Shown: positions 40,501-52,814 of the stretch, piece by piece
How the letters are laid out: the number at the start of each line of letters is the position of its first letter
How positions within the stretch are numbered: position 1 is the first letter of the stretch
Origin: Gymnorhina tibicen
Taxonomy: Eukaryota; Chordata; Aves; Passeriformes; Artamidae
Assembly (NCBI GenBank): GCA_013399875.1
Contig: VXAZ01002367.1
Coordinates: forward strand, 1,054,001 to 1,118,000
Direction: 5' to 3'
DNA: 64,000 nt
Translations under genes and position numbers: made by a program
Notes under the pieces: generated by a model
Seen by the model: only the letters and a program-made list of their open reading frames with translations
Told to the model about the DNA's origin: nothing
The model's database searches: none

Positions 40501-43500
40501 ACATTCTTCATGCACGGTGCTGTTCAGCACCTTCTCAGGTTCACACAAGCAGGATCATGGATCAAATCTCTGTTGAACTTGTCAGCAGCAGATGATCACA
40601 TCTGCACACCAGCTTTATTACCCTAGACAGCTGAGTGTGTAGGTTCAGCCAGTCTGTAATCTAAATGACAAATATTTGACCTAAGCATCATCCCAATGGC
40701 CCCTCCTAAGAATCCTCAAAAACAGATGCTTTGTGTCATCCTGACAACTGCTAAGCACTGGTTAATATTTCATTAACTTAAGGTCAGCAAGCTGCTTTAC
40801 CACATCAGAAAACCCACTTCTCAGCTTCTGCAGAGTCATGTAATTGTGTCTGCCTGGTTTACAAATTAGATGAGGTAACAGCTGAAAATAAACCTACAGT
40901 AGATTACTCCTTCTCTCCATGCTGCTGAAAAGAGTTCCAGATTTTATTGAAGTGTCAGATATACAATAGGGCAATTTTTCTTTAGAGGCAGCACTTTTGC
41001 ATGATGTTTTGTTTGTGCTTCTGCCATTTCTTCCATTCCAACCTTCTCACTTCAAGGTCAAGTTCAGAACTGGTGTCTAAGGCAGTATAAATTATATTTG
41101 TATAAATTGTGGTCACAGTTTACTCTCAGAAAGTCTTTTGCAGTATAATTTACTTAATAGTATGCAAAAGAAGAAGGCTCTAAATAGCTAAAACAATGCA
41201 TAGAGACAAAAGAACGTATAATTAGTGTTGCCCTACCTGCTGTTAACTGCACTAATTGCATCCTTTCTGCACAACTGAAAATTCTGACATCATTGAGACA
41301 TCTTCACTGATATGCAACTCCTGTTAAATTACCCCTGAACCTTGGCCCTTAAAAGTCTCTCTCTAGCATTTAAGTCGACTGGTTTATTTTGTTTCTTCAT
41401 CAGCAAAGAGATTTCTGAAGGAATACTTACTCCAGTCTGTGGAAGTCCAGACATTTCACTATTTACAGGACACTAAACATCAGAAACTCAGTATAAAACC
41501 CAGCCATAAATCGGAAGCCATAACATGAAAATTGTGAAAATAGTCACAAAGCTGCATAAGCTCAACAACACAGGAGTCTCATCTTGTAAACCAACAACAT
41601 AAAATATGAAAATACCTAAAATTTTTTGATCTTAAAATTGTAAAATAACTTTTTCATATAAACATCTTTAAGTACCTAACTTGGTTTCTTAGGGATCAAA
41701 GAAACAACTAAATAAATACTATCTGCATATGCACATCAAATAGGAACGTCACTCAAAAGATAAAATAAGCAAGTTATTTATAGTATACATTAATCATCAT
41801 ATTTAAATGGCAGGTGACTTTACTGCATGAGACATAAGCCTGTATTTAATTGGGGGGGGGATTGCATAAGAACAGTTTTTCCTAAGACAGTCAAATTCGC
41901 AGTAATCAGCCTCAAGTCTCTCTTGTTCCACTTTTATTCCAACATATCCAAGCAAAAGCTGTATTATACTGAATGCAAGATGTGGAAAGGCCAGTAAGAA
42001 AATCAAAAACACTGGAACATGTAATGAGCTAAACCAAAGACTGGATACAGGATTTATCTGTGGTAACAAGAACAATAGGGGCAGATGTGGCATCAGGACT
42101 ATTGTGACAATAATCTTCTGTGGGGACAAAGCACAACACACCAAGATTAGGAAAGCTATTACTAAACTATACAGATGAATAACTGGAGGAATAGAGGGGT
42201 AAGACTTGGCAGGGAGTAGAGGGAAGTGCAGTGCAGCAGTGGGAATCTTCCCAGCGACTTTATATTGTTAACTGTTTATACAGCAAACTCTTCGTGGTTG
42301 CCTTTCTCTTCTCTTTCTCCAAAACCCCCAGGGCTGTTCTTAAGTATTTAGAACAATAAATATATTTAAGATTTATAGCCTGAAGTTTAGCCATATTCAT
42401 CTTACTCAGGTGAGTAGTCCAACTAAGCCCAGCGGAGGTGCAAGAAAAATGTTCCCCTTCATAATGATGCACGGAACAAAAGCTGACTTTAACTGCAGGA
42501 CCAGGGAGAGTATACCACACATAGGTAAAACTGTCAACTTCAGATTTTTCTTAATAAAACAAAAATCACTTAAAATAAGAGCATAGCTAACTTCTGGAAC
42601 TACCCTGAACATGATTCTCACTAAGTGTTTTTTGTGGTGACATTCTCAAGGGTTAGAGCATCATTTAAAATATACTGTGACGCAAAGAGTCAGATAATAT
42701 CTCCCAGTTGAATCCAGCAGGGTTACAAAGACACATTTTGTATTCATAAATGTGTTGAAATATTTTACTTTTCTTGAACTGCAAATATTTGAAGAAATGT
42801 AGATAAACATATTTAAAATTCACAGCACTTTCTCAAATATGAAGTAGCAGATTAACAAAATGTCAGAACATCCTTAGCTTCAAAAACTGCTCTACCATTT
42901 TAGGTAGAGATTATCTTCCAGAAAAAAAATTAATAATCACAGCCTCTTCTGATCATACTTCTCAACTGCTGATATATTCAACTTGTAAGTTACTCCCATC
43001 TTTAAAGATAAAACAAGCTCTTGCAAATCATCCTAACCTTTGCAAAATACCAGTTAATATTACCTCACTGACTGGAGGAGGCTGAGGAGAAAATAGGGGA
43101 TGGGAATCGTGGTATGGAGGCTGGATGCTGGGTGTTCTCTGAGCTTCACACAAGGTGAAAGGTCAGTTGTGAGAGATTCCTGGCTTGGTTCAAAACCATG
43201 TGCTTTTATAGCAAATGTACAAGTTAATATCCTTACCTGTCAATCCAGCCCATCCTAAACCACCACCTAGTCTCATAAAGACAAAAGGTGTAATAAATTT
43301 AACAGAAACAATTTGTCTGTGCTTCTGCCATTTCTTCCATTCCATTAATTTAAAAAAAACCAACTTTCCCAAATAAATTATATACAGAAAGTGGATAACT
43401 AACAACAGTATCTTCCTGCTGCACCCTGTGTCACTTGGGGGACACTACAGGAGATCAGGGAAATTGTGACAATATAATTTATAACTATCCTATCTTAGGA

Positions 43501-45160
43501 CTGCCATCATTCCCTCTTAGATTTTATTCAACATGATTTTGCTACTAGTCCTTCCACTGAAAAGTTTAAATGAAAAACAGGCATAAGCATCAATTTTATA
43601 TTTGAGACGCCTATACACGGGATTATCCACTGGGACTGATCACACAGAAGATGCAGCACTACACAGCGCAGAGTAACAAACAAGGAAAAGAAGAAAGAAA
43701 ACCAGAGAAGAATGGAACTTGCTTTCAGTAAGCAGCCCCCGAATATTTAGAAGCTGATGGGCATCTAGAGAGTGTAGAAGGAGTGATTTCTCTCCTTTAC
43801 ACAGCTGCTAGTACTACAGAGGAAACACTGTTGTTTAGTATTTCATACCTTATACATAAAGTGTGTCTAATGGTTCTGATTTTATGCATAAAAAAATGAA
43901 AATTTCATGCAGCTGCTTCTCAATTACGCATCTGGTTATTGTTTTGCAGCTGCAAAACTACCTTGAAGAACCATAAAATATGGTGTGACAAGAGTGGAAT
44001 AAATAGCAGCAGTCATCTTGTACCTTTCTTGTAAAACTTTGCATTTTTTACTACCTGATAAAATTCCTGAATCAAGAACTATAATTTCTGTTGTCTCCTT
44101 CTTTTATGAACAAAAATCCAGAACTGTACTTAACACAACTGAAATTTGCAAATGCCCACGCTCTGTGGCACACATTACATTTTGAATTCAGTACCCCATT
44201 TCTACAGTATTTTTGACTTTGTGTTTTACTTTCAAGCAGCTATTTTGGTAATTTGATCAGAAATCCAACACAGAGAACAAAAAGTCAGCTCAACATTAGT
44301 GTCAAATATCTGAAATGAGATTTTGATTTGTTAGCCCCCAAGCCATTACTCATATTACTATAAATCTATTGAATATGAAGACATTTGATGACAAAGAATG
44401 GTTATAAAATATCCAACTAATACAAGCAGTCTCAGGCTTGCATTTACTGACTCACACTCAGCATGTAATTCTCTAACGAAGGGAACAGATAAGAAAAACA
44501 AAACTATTTGTTTTTCATAACAATGCATTTCAAATTAACTATTTCTGTAATTCCTCTGGAGACAGAGGGTCCTGCAAAGAATTTCCATATCTAAAATATT
44601 AAAAAAGCCACAATTTGTAAGTTAACTTGAAACAGAAAGGTTCAACTGGAAACAAAACGCTACCCAGTGGTGAGCTTTGACAAAATCTATTATTAACTTT
44701 CTTTGGAAAAGAATAAAACTGAAACTCCCAGTTAGGGAAGCTGGAAGTTTCTCTGCCTATTTTTCCTGGCACGCAGGATGCAACACGTGTGGCCGTAACC
44801 AACAAATGCATGTGTGGTTCCACAGCTGCCTGGTTTCCACAGAGGTGCCAAGGCTTTATGTGGAAAACCAATGCTGAGCTGCAGAGGTGGAATGAACAAG
44901 CAGGAGAGTAAAGGCAGAAAGCCCTTGCAGGGTGTACCGAGGATGTTGCACTGCTTAAATACTGCTGCACATAAAAGTTTGCCCCCTCTCCACTGCCTCT
45001 GTGAAGCAGTTTCTCAGCATGGGACACAGAGGGAGGAGGGAAGCAAAGGGGAGGGAGCACAAGCAGGAATTACAAGGTTCAAACCCAACCGCCCCACGCA
45101 CACAAGGAGGAGAAAGCAGCAACACTTTACTGATAGCATAGGGTTAAAATGTTTTAAAAT

Positions 45161-45613
45161 TGTGGTAGCTTAGATAGGCTTTGAATAAGTATTGTTTCTG
45201 TTAAATCTTGCGACTCCTCACCTGTGTACAAGTAGTACAGTTACACTGTGTTATAGGTACAAGATGATTATTCGAAAATTACATATTATATAATCAACAA
45301 CAACTATGAGAATATTGTGGGAAAGGGGCTTGAAGTATATGCCTGAATGATTACAATAGAACCTGAAAACCATGCTTGATCGATTACAATAGTACAATGT
45401 GTAGTTAATGATTAACCTATGATTCTATAGTGGTTATGTAAGGGAAGAGTACAAAACCATTTCACACCCATTTCCAAGCCCATGTCGGAATCAGATTTGG
45501 GTCTGTACCCCGGTTCCCAGAGCTCTTCAATAAAAGCACCTGCATATAATCACACCGTGATTATGTGTTTCTATGCTAACATTAGGGCTCCTATCCAGGG
45601 GAAAGGTCCCACA
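45161..45613 (+). mobile_element. Solo LTR of an endogenous retrovirus
   Basis: Begins near TGTGGTAGCTTAGATAGGC and ends near GGTCCCACA, consistent with TG...CA LTR termini. It contains AATAAA at 45529-45534, followed 11 bases later by the hairpin ATAATCAC-acc-GTGATTAT (45546-45564), as in retroviral poly(A) regions. No clear target-site duplication is seen, so the ends may be off by some bases, and no coding region flanks it. Strand is taken from the AATAAA and is antisense to SUCLG2. Confidence 0.65.
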
Positions 45614-46149
45614 GCACCAACAGGCATTGAGTGGGAAATCCTCAAATGAAATCCACGTTGACTGTGCTTTGTGCAGTTCAGCTTCCAAGACAGATTAAGT
45701 TAGAGAACCAAAAAGCAATGTGTCAGGAAATGAAGAATGTCCATATAAAGAACTACTATGCATAGGTGCCTTACTCCTGGTTTGTTCTGTAGCTGTATCA
45801 CAGCAAATTCCCCAGGACTTTCTAACAAACTCCCTAGCAAAGCACATTTGGTGAACAGAACCCTTTAACAGCTTTCCTAGCTCCTCTGATTTTCCATGAC
45901 TGATGTTTTTTATCCAGTAGATGAGGTAAATAAATTGGATCACTGACATATTGATTACCAAGCCTCCCACAAAGAAGTACGTTAACTGCAGCAAACAACA
46001 TGTTGCCTTCATAATTTTTACTCTACTTTATTATTTTCATCATTTACAGACACAAGTGAGAATTTTAAAGTTGTCTGCACAACCATGATATTTCAGAATT
46101 TTTCCAAAAATCAAATCATTGCAACATGGAAAAATGTAGAAAAAACCCC

Positions 46150-46220
46150 TATTATTTGAACTATTTGAAAATATTATTTGAACAATATTATTTGATAATA
46201 TTTAAATATCATTTAAACCT
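46150..46220. repeat. AT-rich imperfect tandem repeat of TATTTGA
   Basis: ATTATTTGAA-type units recur about four times, passing into TTTAAATATCATTTAAA. It shows no coding potential. Confidence 0.75.
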
Positions 46221-49200
46221 TGGTTAGGAATCAGTATCTGTCTTCTGATCATACACAGAAACATTACTTTCTATGATTGCACAGTGAAGCAAATGTGGGT
46301 CTGAGCAAAGCACTTCAGCAAGCAAAAAACCAGTATGCACACAAATGGCTTTTAGCAGCACACAACTGCTAAATCTGTGCTCTAACTATGCTAAATAGGG
46401 TAACGACTGACTGTTTAGCACAAAAGAAAAAAAGGAAGAGGATCTTCCCAATCAGAACTCATAAGGTGGGAGAAGGGTTGAGAAGAAACGAGCAAATGGA
46501 CACAGGGAAGAAAGGGGTCTAAGAAACAACAGGGAACTGAACAAGGGACAGAGAGTAAAACCACAGACATTGACAAATTTTGTGGGGCTTTGAATTGATG
46601 CATTCAAGAGATGCTTATGAAGACTGGAAATAACAGAGTATTAACAGGTATTTTCTATCACTGAGAAGTGGCTGGAAAATGTAGATTCACTCTAATCTTA
46701 GATTTCATCACTCTGACAAGGCAAAATCCATTAAGTGGAATAGAGAAATACTCATGCTCAGTAACACTGAATGTGGAACAAAGGCAGCTCATCCACCACC
46801 AGTTTTCTATTAAATTTAAAAGATTGTTTTCTAAATACTTGCCCATCTGAGAATAGAATCATATTAGTCAATAACTTACAGCATTATTTTGCCTGAAAGA
46901 ACAGTTTCAGAAAGCTATAATTTAAGTCTAAGGAACTTTAATAAAAGCTGTCAGAGAAAATAAGAGGACTTGTGGGAGAGCTGTTCCTCACCAGCAAGCA
47001 AGTTCTCTGTGTACAGTTCCCTGGAATGCTATTCCAGCAACACATGATTTCTTCAACATATGCAGAAAAGGACAACCTGAGTGGCTCTGAAAAATAAGTA
47101 GTTATAACCACACAGTACATGAGGGTTTTTGAGAAATAACTCATTATGCACAGGTGAAAAATTATTACTTCACAGTGTGAAGCATACAATGGAAGGAAAT
47201 ATGGAAATCATAGAAATGTTGAAAGAAGAAATTCTTCTACCTATTCTGATGGACAGAAACAGAGAGGAAATTAAATCGCATAAGCAACCCCATGATGACA
47301 GTAAAAAAAGATCAGCTAAGTAGCCAAGTTTCTCAAATAAAACTTTATATAGAGGGCCACTCTGTACTGGATACACATAGAAAAGCTCTTCCTGGTATAA
47401 CAAAAAAGAACCTGAATTCACATCTCAAATATCCTCAGAAACATCGGGTTTAAGGATGTTTTTAATTTTCCCAGCATAAAAGCTTAGATTAAATGCAGGC
47501 AGCATTATCACCAACAAATTCTTCATAATCTACACAAAAAGGACCAACATAAAGGTCAATTTTTGATCCCTTCTAAACGTAAATTGCTTTCAAGTGGTTT
47601 TCACAACTTGTACTAGAGAGGTGAATTTTCAGATAAGGGATCTAAAACAGCATCTAAAAATGCAGCCTTCCCTTTAAATTAAAAAGCCACGGGAAGAAAA
47701 AAACCTCAGGAGCGGAGACAGGAAAGAGACTGGTGCTCACATGACCAAGAACTCTTTCAATATTCTGAAAAATGGTGAATAATAGGTGACAGGTAAATGA
47801 CCTCATGAAAAGATGCTTCAATAAACCTTTTCTGTTCTTTATAAAATACATGTTTACCTCTCCAGCTTGATATAAAAAGCATGCCTTCAGTCCAAAGCCG
47901 AATTTTATGAGTTCCCTCATGCATAAGCAATAGAAATAGGACATGCAGAGGCTATGTTTTGTTTTATTTTTTTTAAAAGAAGAGTGAATAAAAACCTTGC
48001 ACTCAATTGAACTGCATTTCTCTGTGATAGAGTGTGAACACTGCACCTGACTGATTCCTAAATGTAATGAAACACTCTAAGTGGCAACAGGCAGCATTCT
48101 ATTGCTTTTGTTAAAATTCAGTAAAAGAAACACATGCCAAGTTCCTGGCATCGATTTAGGACTGTCAGCAGTGCCAGCCACCTCTAAGTTCTCTACTGAT
48201 TCAAAGAGCCAAATGATAGTGCACAGCAACCTCCTCCAGCATAATTACAACCCCTCTCAGCTTTGCCCACCTCCTAGCTTGAAATGATGGGTCCCTTAAT
48301 AACTTCTCCATCATGCAGAGCACAAGGAGCAGAGCATGAGACTTAAGGGCTTCTGCTGGAGGAGCCCAGAGCAAATGATGGCCCTGAAATGATGCACAGT
48401 GCAGGCAGGTGCAATGCACACACCCTCACTGCGGGTACACATCTCATATGTAAGGATTATTTCCTTAGGTACAACAGAAAAGAAACAGCAAGTAAGGAAA
48501 TGCCTTCTCTGGCTAAACAAGCCCTAAATTAAGTGAGAACTAGATCAGAAGACTTGTGAGTTAATACAAAAACAGACAGATGAGCTTATATTTCAGACAA
48601 AAACTTGGCTCCCAAATATTTCACTTTTTCTTCTATTAAATAGTTGCGCTGGAATTGTAAGAACTTCTCTACAAATTGAGTTTCTTCAGAAAGCAAATCA
48701 AGCAACACCATACTGTGCAGCAAAACACCACATCTTTTTCTTTCCTCTCTTGAAAAGCAAGGAATTTTAACATAAACCAGAAAACCATTGTGACTGAATT
48801 TCTTGGCAGTCTGTAAATATTGCCTTTCCTACAAGAGTTACACCTGAAAATTGCTTAGCACATAGAAGGCAATGAATTCCTTGGGGCTTAATTCTGTATT
48901 CTTTATTGTGTACAACTTCTTTTGAAGTCAATATTAGTGATGTCATGTTAATTTTCTTCACATCTGCCATTCTTATCTTAGAAGGGGAAAAAAAAAATCA
49001 ATCCTTTAATTCCATTATAAATTCCTTGTAGACTGCCTTTTATGCAGTTGGTAAGTTTTGAAAGTCTTTGAGAAAATTAACATTCAGTGTACATATTAAT
49101 AAAAATAGACAGAAACAGAGGAAATGAGCAAAGTGTAACAAAACTGCTGATACTGGATAAAGGCAAACCCTTTCAAGAAGACATGCATTAACACCTTCCT

Positions 49201-49692
49201 GACAAGTGAAGACAGCAGCAGAAATCATCTAATCTCATCTCTTTCCGTTGCATTAACAGGAAATCCAACAATAGCAAAACTGGTGAGCACAGGCCCTGCA
49301 GCAGTAAAGACAGCTCTGTCAAGCACAAAACAGTTGGTAAAATTGTGAAATTAAATTGTGAATTCCAGACTTTATGCAGACTTCCATGACAGAAATTCCT
49401 ATCCCCTTATCTGTACCCCTTTATCATACACACAGACCCATATGAGTGAGGTAATGCTGTAAGATTGTAAAGGAAAATTCTTGTTTCTCTTGTATCCATG
49501 AGGGCTGTAGAAAGAATTTCCTTTCATAAGAAAAATACTGAACTTTTGACTTTCAAGTTTTGAAAACTTTATCCTATTTTTATCTTTAAAATATATTGAC
49601 AAGTATCTTTTAATGTTTAAAGAAGCCAAAGTTAAGGACAGCTGCTATGTGGCACACAGCACCTAAAACATCAGATTTTTGAGCAGGACTTG

Positions 49693-49742
49693 GCAGGGGT
49701 GATTGGCCTCTCCCCATGCAGGGGTGATTGGCCTCTCCCCAT
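49693..49742. repeat. 25-bp perfect tandem duplication
   Basis: GCAGGGGTGATTGGCCTCTC followed by CCCAT occurs twice head to tail (49693-49717 and 49718-49742) with no mismatch. Each unit has a near-palindromic centre (GGGG...TTGGCC...CCCC). Confidence 0.95.
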
Positions 49743-51747
49743 ATTTTACTACAGAATACCTGTCTATCAACAACATCCCCAAACTGCCTTCACTGGTTAT
49801 TTTATTTCATAGTATTTTGTGCCTCCTGTAGGCTGAAGTTTCCTTTTTCTCATATGTTTTTACTTTGTTTGGTTGCATATTCAGTTGCAAATTGTGCAGA
49901 TAAACCTGAGTGACAGAGACAATGTTAATCTGAGGGGTCATAAAGAACATAAACCTGGCAAAATCTTGGAACAACAATGACCACAGTAGCAAAATTGATG
50001 TTCTTGATTCTTAGTTTTCAAAGTGCACGCTAGAAGCACAAGGACAGCACGCCATCAGAATGATTACGAGGATGTTGTTAATTATTAAGTGGATCAATGG
50101 AGTGTCAGTCATTCCAACATGAAATAGATTCCACACCATAAACCACAATTCTTTCATGCTCAGTAGTGCACCATGGCTGAATGCAACTACACCAAATGAA
50201 GAAAGGTACCACTAACTTACACTTTCTGAAGTGCTAACAAGCCAACACAATTAAAATAAAATTTACCTGATAAAGTTGCATGAGCAAATATTTTTTGGTT
50301 CTGGATTTTATTGTTGATTATTTAAACAGAGTTTTTTTGTTTCTAATAGGCATATTTCTGTGATTTGCAAAACAAGCAAGCTAGAGAGGTTATTTAAAAT
50401 AAACTTAGCATCATAAAACAGAGGAGGCTCACTGCCTTTAATGCAGTAATTTATTTCTCCAAATAGTCATAGAGATCAAAGCAATAGTTATTGGACAGAC
50501 CAATCCATTTACGAGTTCAATCATGAAGAGGAGAGTTTAAGTGCTGTAAGACTGGTGATAAACCTGCCACAGCTTCAGTTAGCATTCCTTGATATTCTCA
50601 GACATCCAGACATGAGGAAACATTCCAATTTTATGTGCTTTGCTTTGTGTCCGACTTTTCCATTTGGTACTGCTAAATGACCATAATGCATTTAATTTTT
50701 TGTTTCAGATATCTTTTCAAATATACTTATTGTCATAAGAAGGTTTTGATCACTGAAAAATGTATCAACTTAATGAAGTTCTAGAGCTTGAACAAGCCAT
50801 TATGCTAATGCTACTCAGCTACTTGAGCTCTGATGAGATCTTGGATATGAGTAAGTTGTGCTAATTTACCTTCCAGTGTGCAAAATTGAAATGCATTTAA
50901 TAAGTGGCCTGTGCATTATGTAAAGCATAAACCGAAAAACCTTCCTGTTACTACACAATTAGACTACAATAATGTCTGGCCTCTGGCATTTTGATGTTCG
51001 ATATATTAACAAAAGCTAAATGAAAAGAGGAAAACTGTGCAAACCACTCAACCTTAAAAAGTAGAAAAATTACTTCAGAGTTAGAACAGATTGACAAAGT
51101 AGTTCAACACTTTCTTTTTGAAAAAAAAGCTATTACATAGATTCATTTCTGACCCACATTATCATCTTACGTTCACCACACTAGAATGAGGATGTTGCCA
51201 GAAAACCAAAATAAACTTCCAGAAGCAGGGTCTTCTCTCCAAGCTACTGTCACGTCCTTTTGTGATGGTAACTCAACTCACCTTTTCTATTTCTTCATAC
51301 AGACACACACATATTAACAAATATCTAAGGATCTCCTAAAATGGAGAGGCCACAATCTTTTCCTTCCTTTGCTTTTCAATAGAGCAAATTTTTGTTTGAA
51401 AACAGCTTTTTTACACCTGCTCATTTATTTCAGTTCCTTAAGTTATATCAAATATATGAAAAAAAAAATTTCCTCAGCAACTATTCATGACATTCTGAAT
51501 TATTATAATGTTAATCAAAGAATTCATGTTACATGCCGCATGCAAAACATTTGAGAAACAAAGTTCTAAGTATTGCTGTTATAAACTTGTTCACATATAA
51601 AATTAATCATGTATTTATGGTCTGGATAAAATATCAAAGCTTTTCAGTACGCATGAATTTAAAGACTGTTTAAACTTATTAGAAAACAATTTATTTTCCC
51701 GATTGCTATCCAGTGAAGCAGAGTCCTCCCATTATCAGTCAACTTAC

Positions 51748-51889
51748 TCAGTCTCTGAGCAGCCTCCAGGGCATCATTTGCAGAATCAGCTACAAAGAAT
51801 CTTTGAACTGCAACCCCATGGTCTGCCATTATTTTTTTGCTTTGGTACTCCTGCAGGTTGAGCCATCGTCTGGGGGTTAATTGAACAGT
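51748..51889 (-). CDS. SUCLG2: SUCLG2 exon 2 (start of the ATP-grasp domain)
   Basis: 142 bp, encoding residues 1-47 of the visible product plus one base of codon 48. The acceptor is a strong pyrimidine tract ending in 'cttttctag'. The donor is 'A|gtaagttg'. An alternative AG 18 bases inside the exon (before CGATGG) was set aside because the extra residues TVQLTP match the family just before the conserved RRWLNLQEYQSKK. The first few residues are probably the end of the mitochondrial presequence, with mature protein beginning near WLNLQEYQ, the segment aligning with the N-terminus of bacterial SucC. The exon ends in ANDALEAAQRL. It lies 29.5 kb from the next exon. The preceding exon, with the start codon, was not found in the 12 kb upstream inside the window. 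Confidence 0.95.
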
Positions 51890-52752
51890 CTAGAAAAGCA
51901 AGAGGGGAAAATAACATAATGCTCATTAAGAACAGTTCATGAGACAGCCCACTGAGTTCTTCCACCTTATGGTTATCTCAAACCAGCAGTTAAACAACAC
52001 CCAGAGAAAAGGTAAAATCTGTATTGATTTACCTAAGTGCCTTTTCTTAACATTTGTGCATCCCAAGTACTCTGAAAGCTACAGATATTTTTTTAAAAGC
52101 TACACAAGGCTCACTTGGCCAGACAAAATGTCTTGCATTTAATATCAAGGCAAATTTGGCTTGAACTCTAAAGTCTGTTTATGTTTTCACATTATCCTCT
52201 GCTATAAAAATAGTAACAGACTGTTACATTAAAAAAAATCCAGTTTCACATTAAATATCCTTATTATATGACATTTCATCTAATTCCTCCCTATAAAACT
52301 ATTTTCACTGATTCTATGCGTTTGTTGAAGCATATCTGAGAAGAAAAACAACTGACGTGGAATTAGCATTATTCTGTAAGAAACTATACACTAATACATG
52401 CATTTTCAGTGGTCTGCTATCTCTGCTTTGTTCGTTGTGCTTCTAAGTAGGTTTTGTTGAGAACACCAGCACAGCCACATCAGCCATGCAAGGCCAACAA
52501 CAGCTGGAGAAAAGTTCCCTCCTCATTCCCAACATGCCAGTTTAGATGTCCCCGTGGGAATACAAACATCTACACCCCATGGGTACAAAGACATAGCAGC
52601 CTTACACACACAAAGACATCACATTTGCTTGTCCTGGCAGGAAACCTTGAGACACTATACAAGTCACAGGATCTTTACTGAATGGTTTTAAGAAAGGACA
52701 CATTCTCCACACAGGATAAATTGTTACCCACAAAAGCAATAATTAAGGAGCT

Positions 52753-52814
52753 GGAGCTGACTCCTGGCAATGGTATAACGGCAAAGGTGGAGCTGGCTCC
52801 TGGCAATGGTATAA
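52753..52814. repeat. 36-bp tandem duplication, 1.7 units
   Basis: GGAGCTGACTCCTGGCAATG followed by GTATAA starts at 52753 and recurs from 52789 with one mismatch. It gives a short IPLPGxSS repeat in a minus-strand open frame that is probably incidental. Confidence 0.9.

Larger units (their letters stand above)
22209..51747 (-). other. SUCLG2: SUCLG2 intron 2 (29.5 kb)
   Basis: One intron fills nearly half of the window. It holds two CR1 fragments (about 25140-25258 and 29935-30170), a MIR-like relic (34283-34382), an LTR (about 45161-45613), simple repeats (23485-23532, 34474-34540), an AT-rich tract (46150-46220) and a 25-bp tandem duplication (49693-49742). The stretches 22209-25139, 25259-29934, 30171-34282, 34541-45160 and 45614-51747 otherwise show only AT-rich unique sequence. 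The longest open frames (28558-28929 and 44599-45060, minus) resemble no known protein. Confidence 0.9.
6275..51889 (-). other. SUCLG2: SUCLG2 gene, partial (exons 2-9): GDP-forming succinyl-CoA ligase beta subunit
   Basis: Gene span covering the eight coding exons seen on the minus strand. The spliced product is 326 residues (numbered here from the first residue of exon 2), against about 430 in the mammalian protein. With the alpha subunit SUCLG1 it forms the mitochondrial-matrix enzyme that converts succinyl-CoA, GDP and phosphate to succinate, CoA and GTP in the citric acid cycle. The ATP-grasp nucleotide loop ([12 protein letters not shown], 55-66), the metal-binding Asn215 in EVNP, Asp229 in CFDAK and the substrate-binding Asn280 in VNGAGLAM are all present. 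Their spacing (14 and 51 residues) equals that between Asn199, Asp213 and Asn264 of E. coli SucC. Choice of SUCLG2 over the ATP-forming paralogue SUCLA2 rests on [16 protein letters not shown] in exon 9; SUCLA2 differs clearly there. Exon 1 and the terminal exons are not in the window. No truncating change is visible. Confidence 0.96.

Noticed and set aside
41803..42144. 113-codon hydrophobic minus-strand frame that could pass for a membrane protein
   Set aside because: Hydrophobicity comes from T/C-rich minus-strand composition; no family resemblance or supporting splice pattern.
44599..45060. 153-codon open frame on the minus strand, the longest in the window
   Set aside because: No domain, signal or family resemblance, it lies within intron 2, and its composition looks like chance. 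It ends about 100 bp before an LTR.
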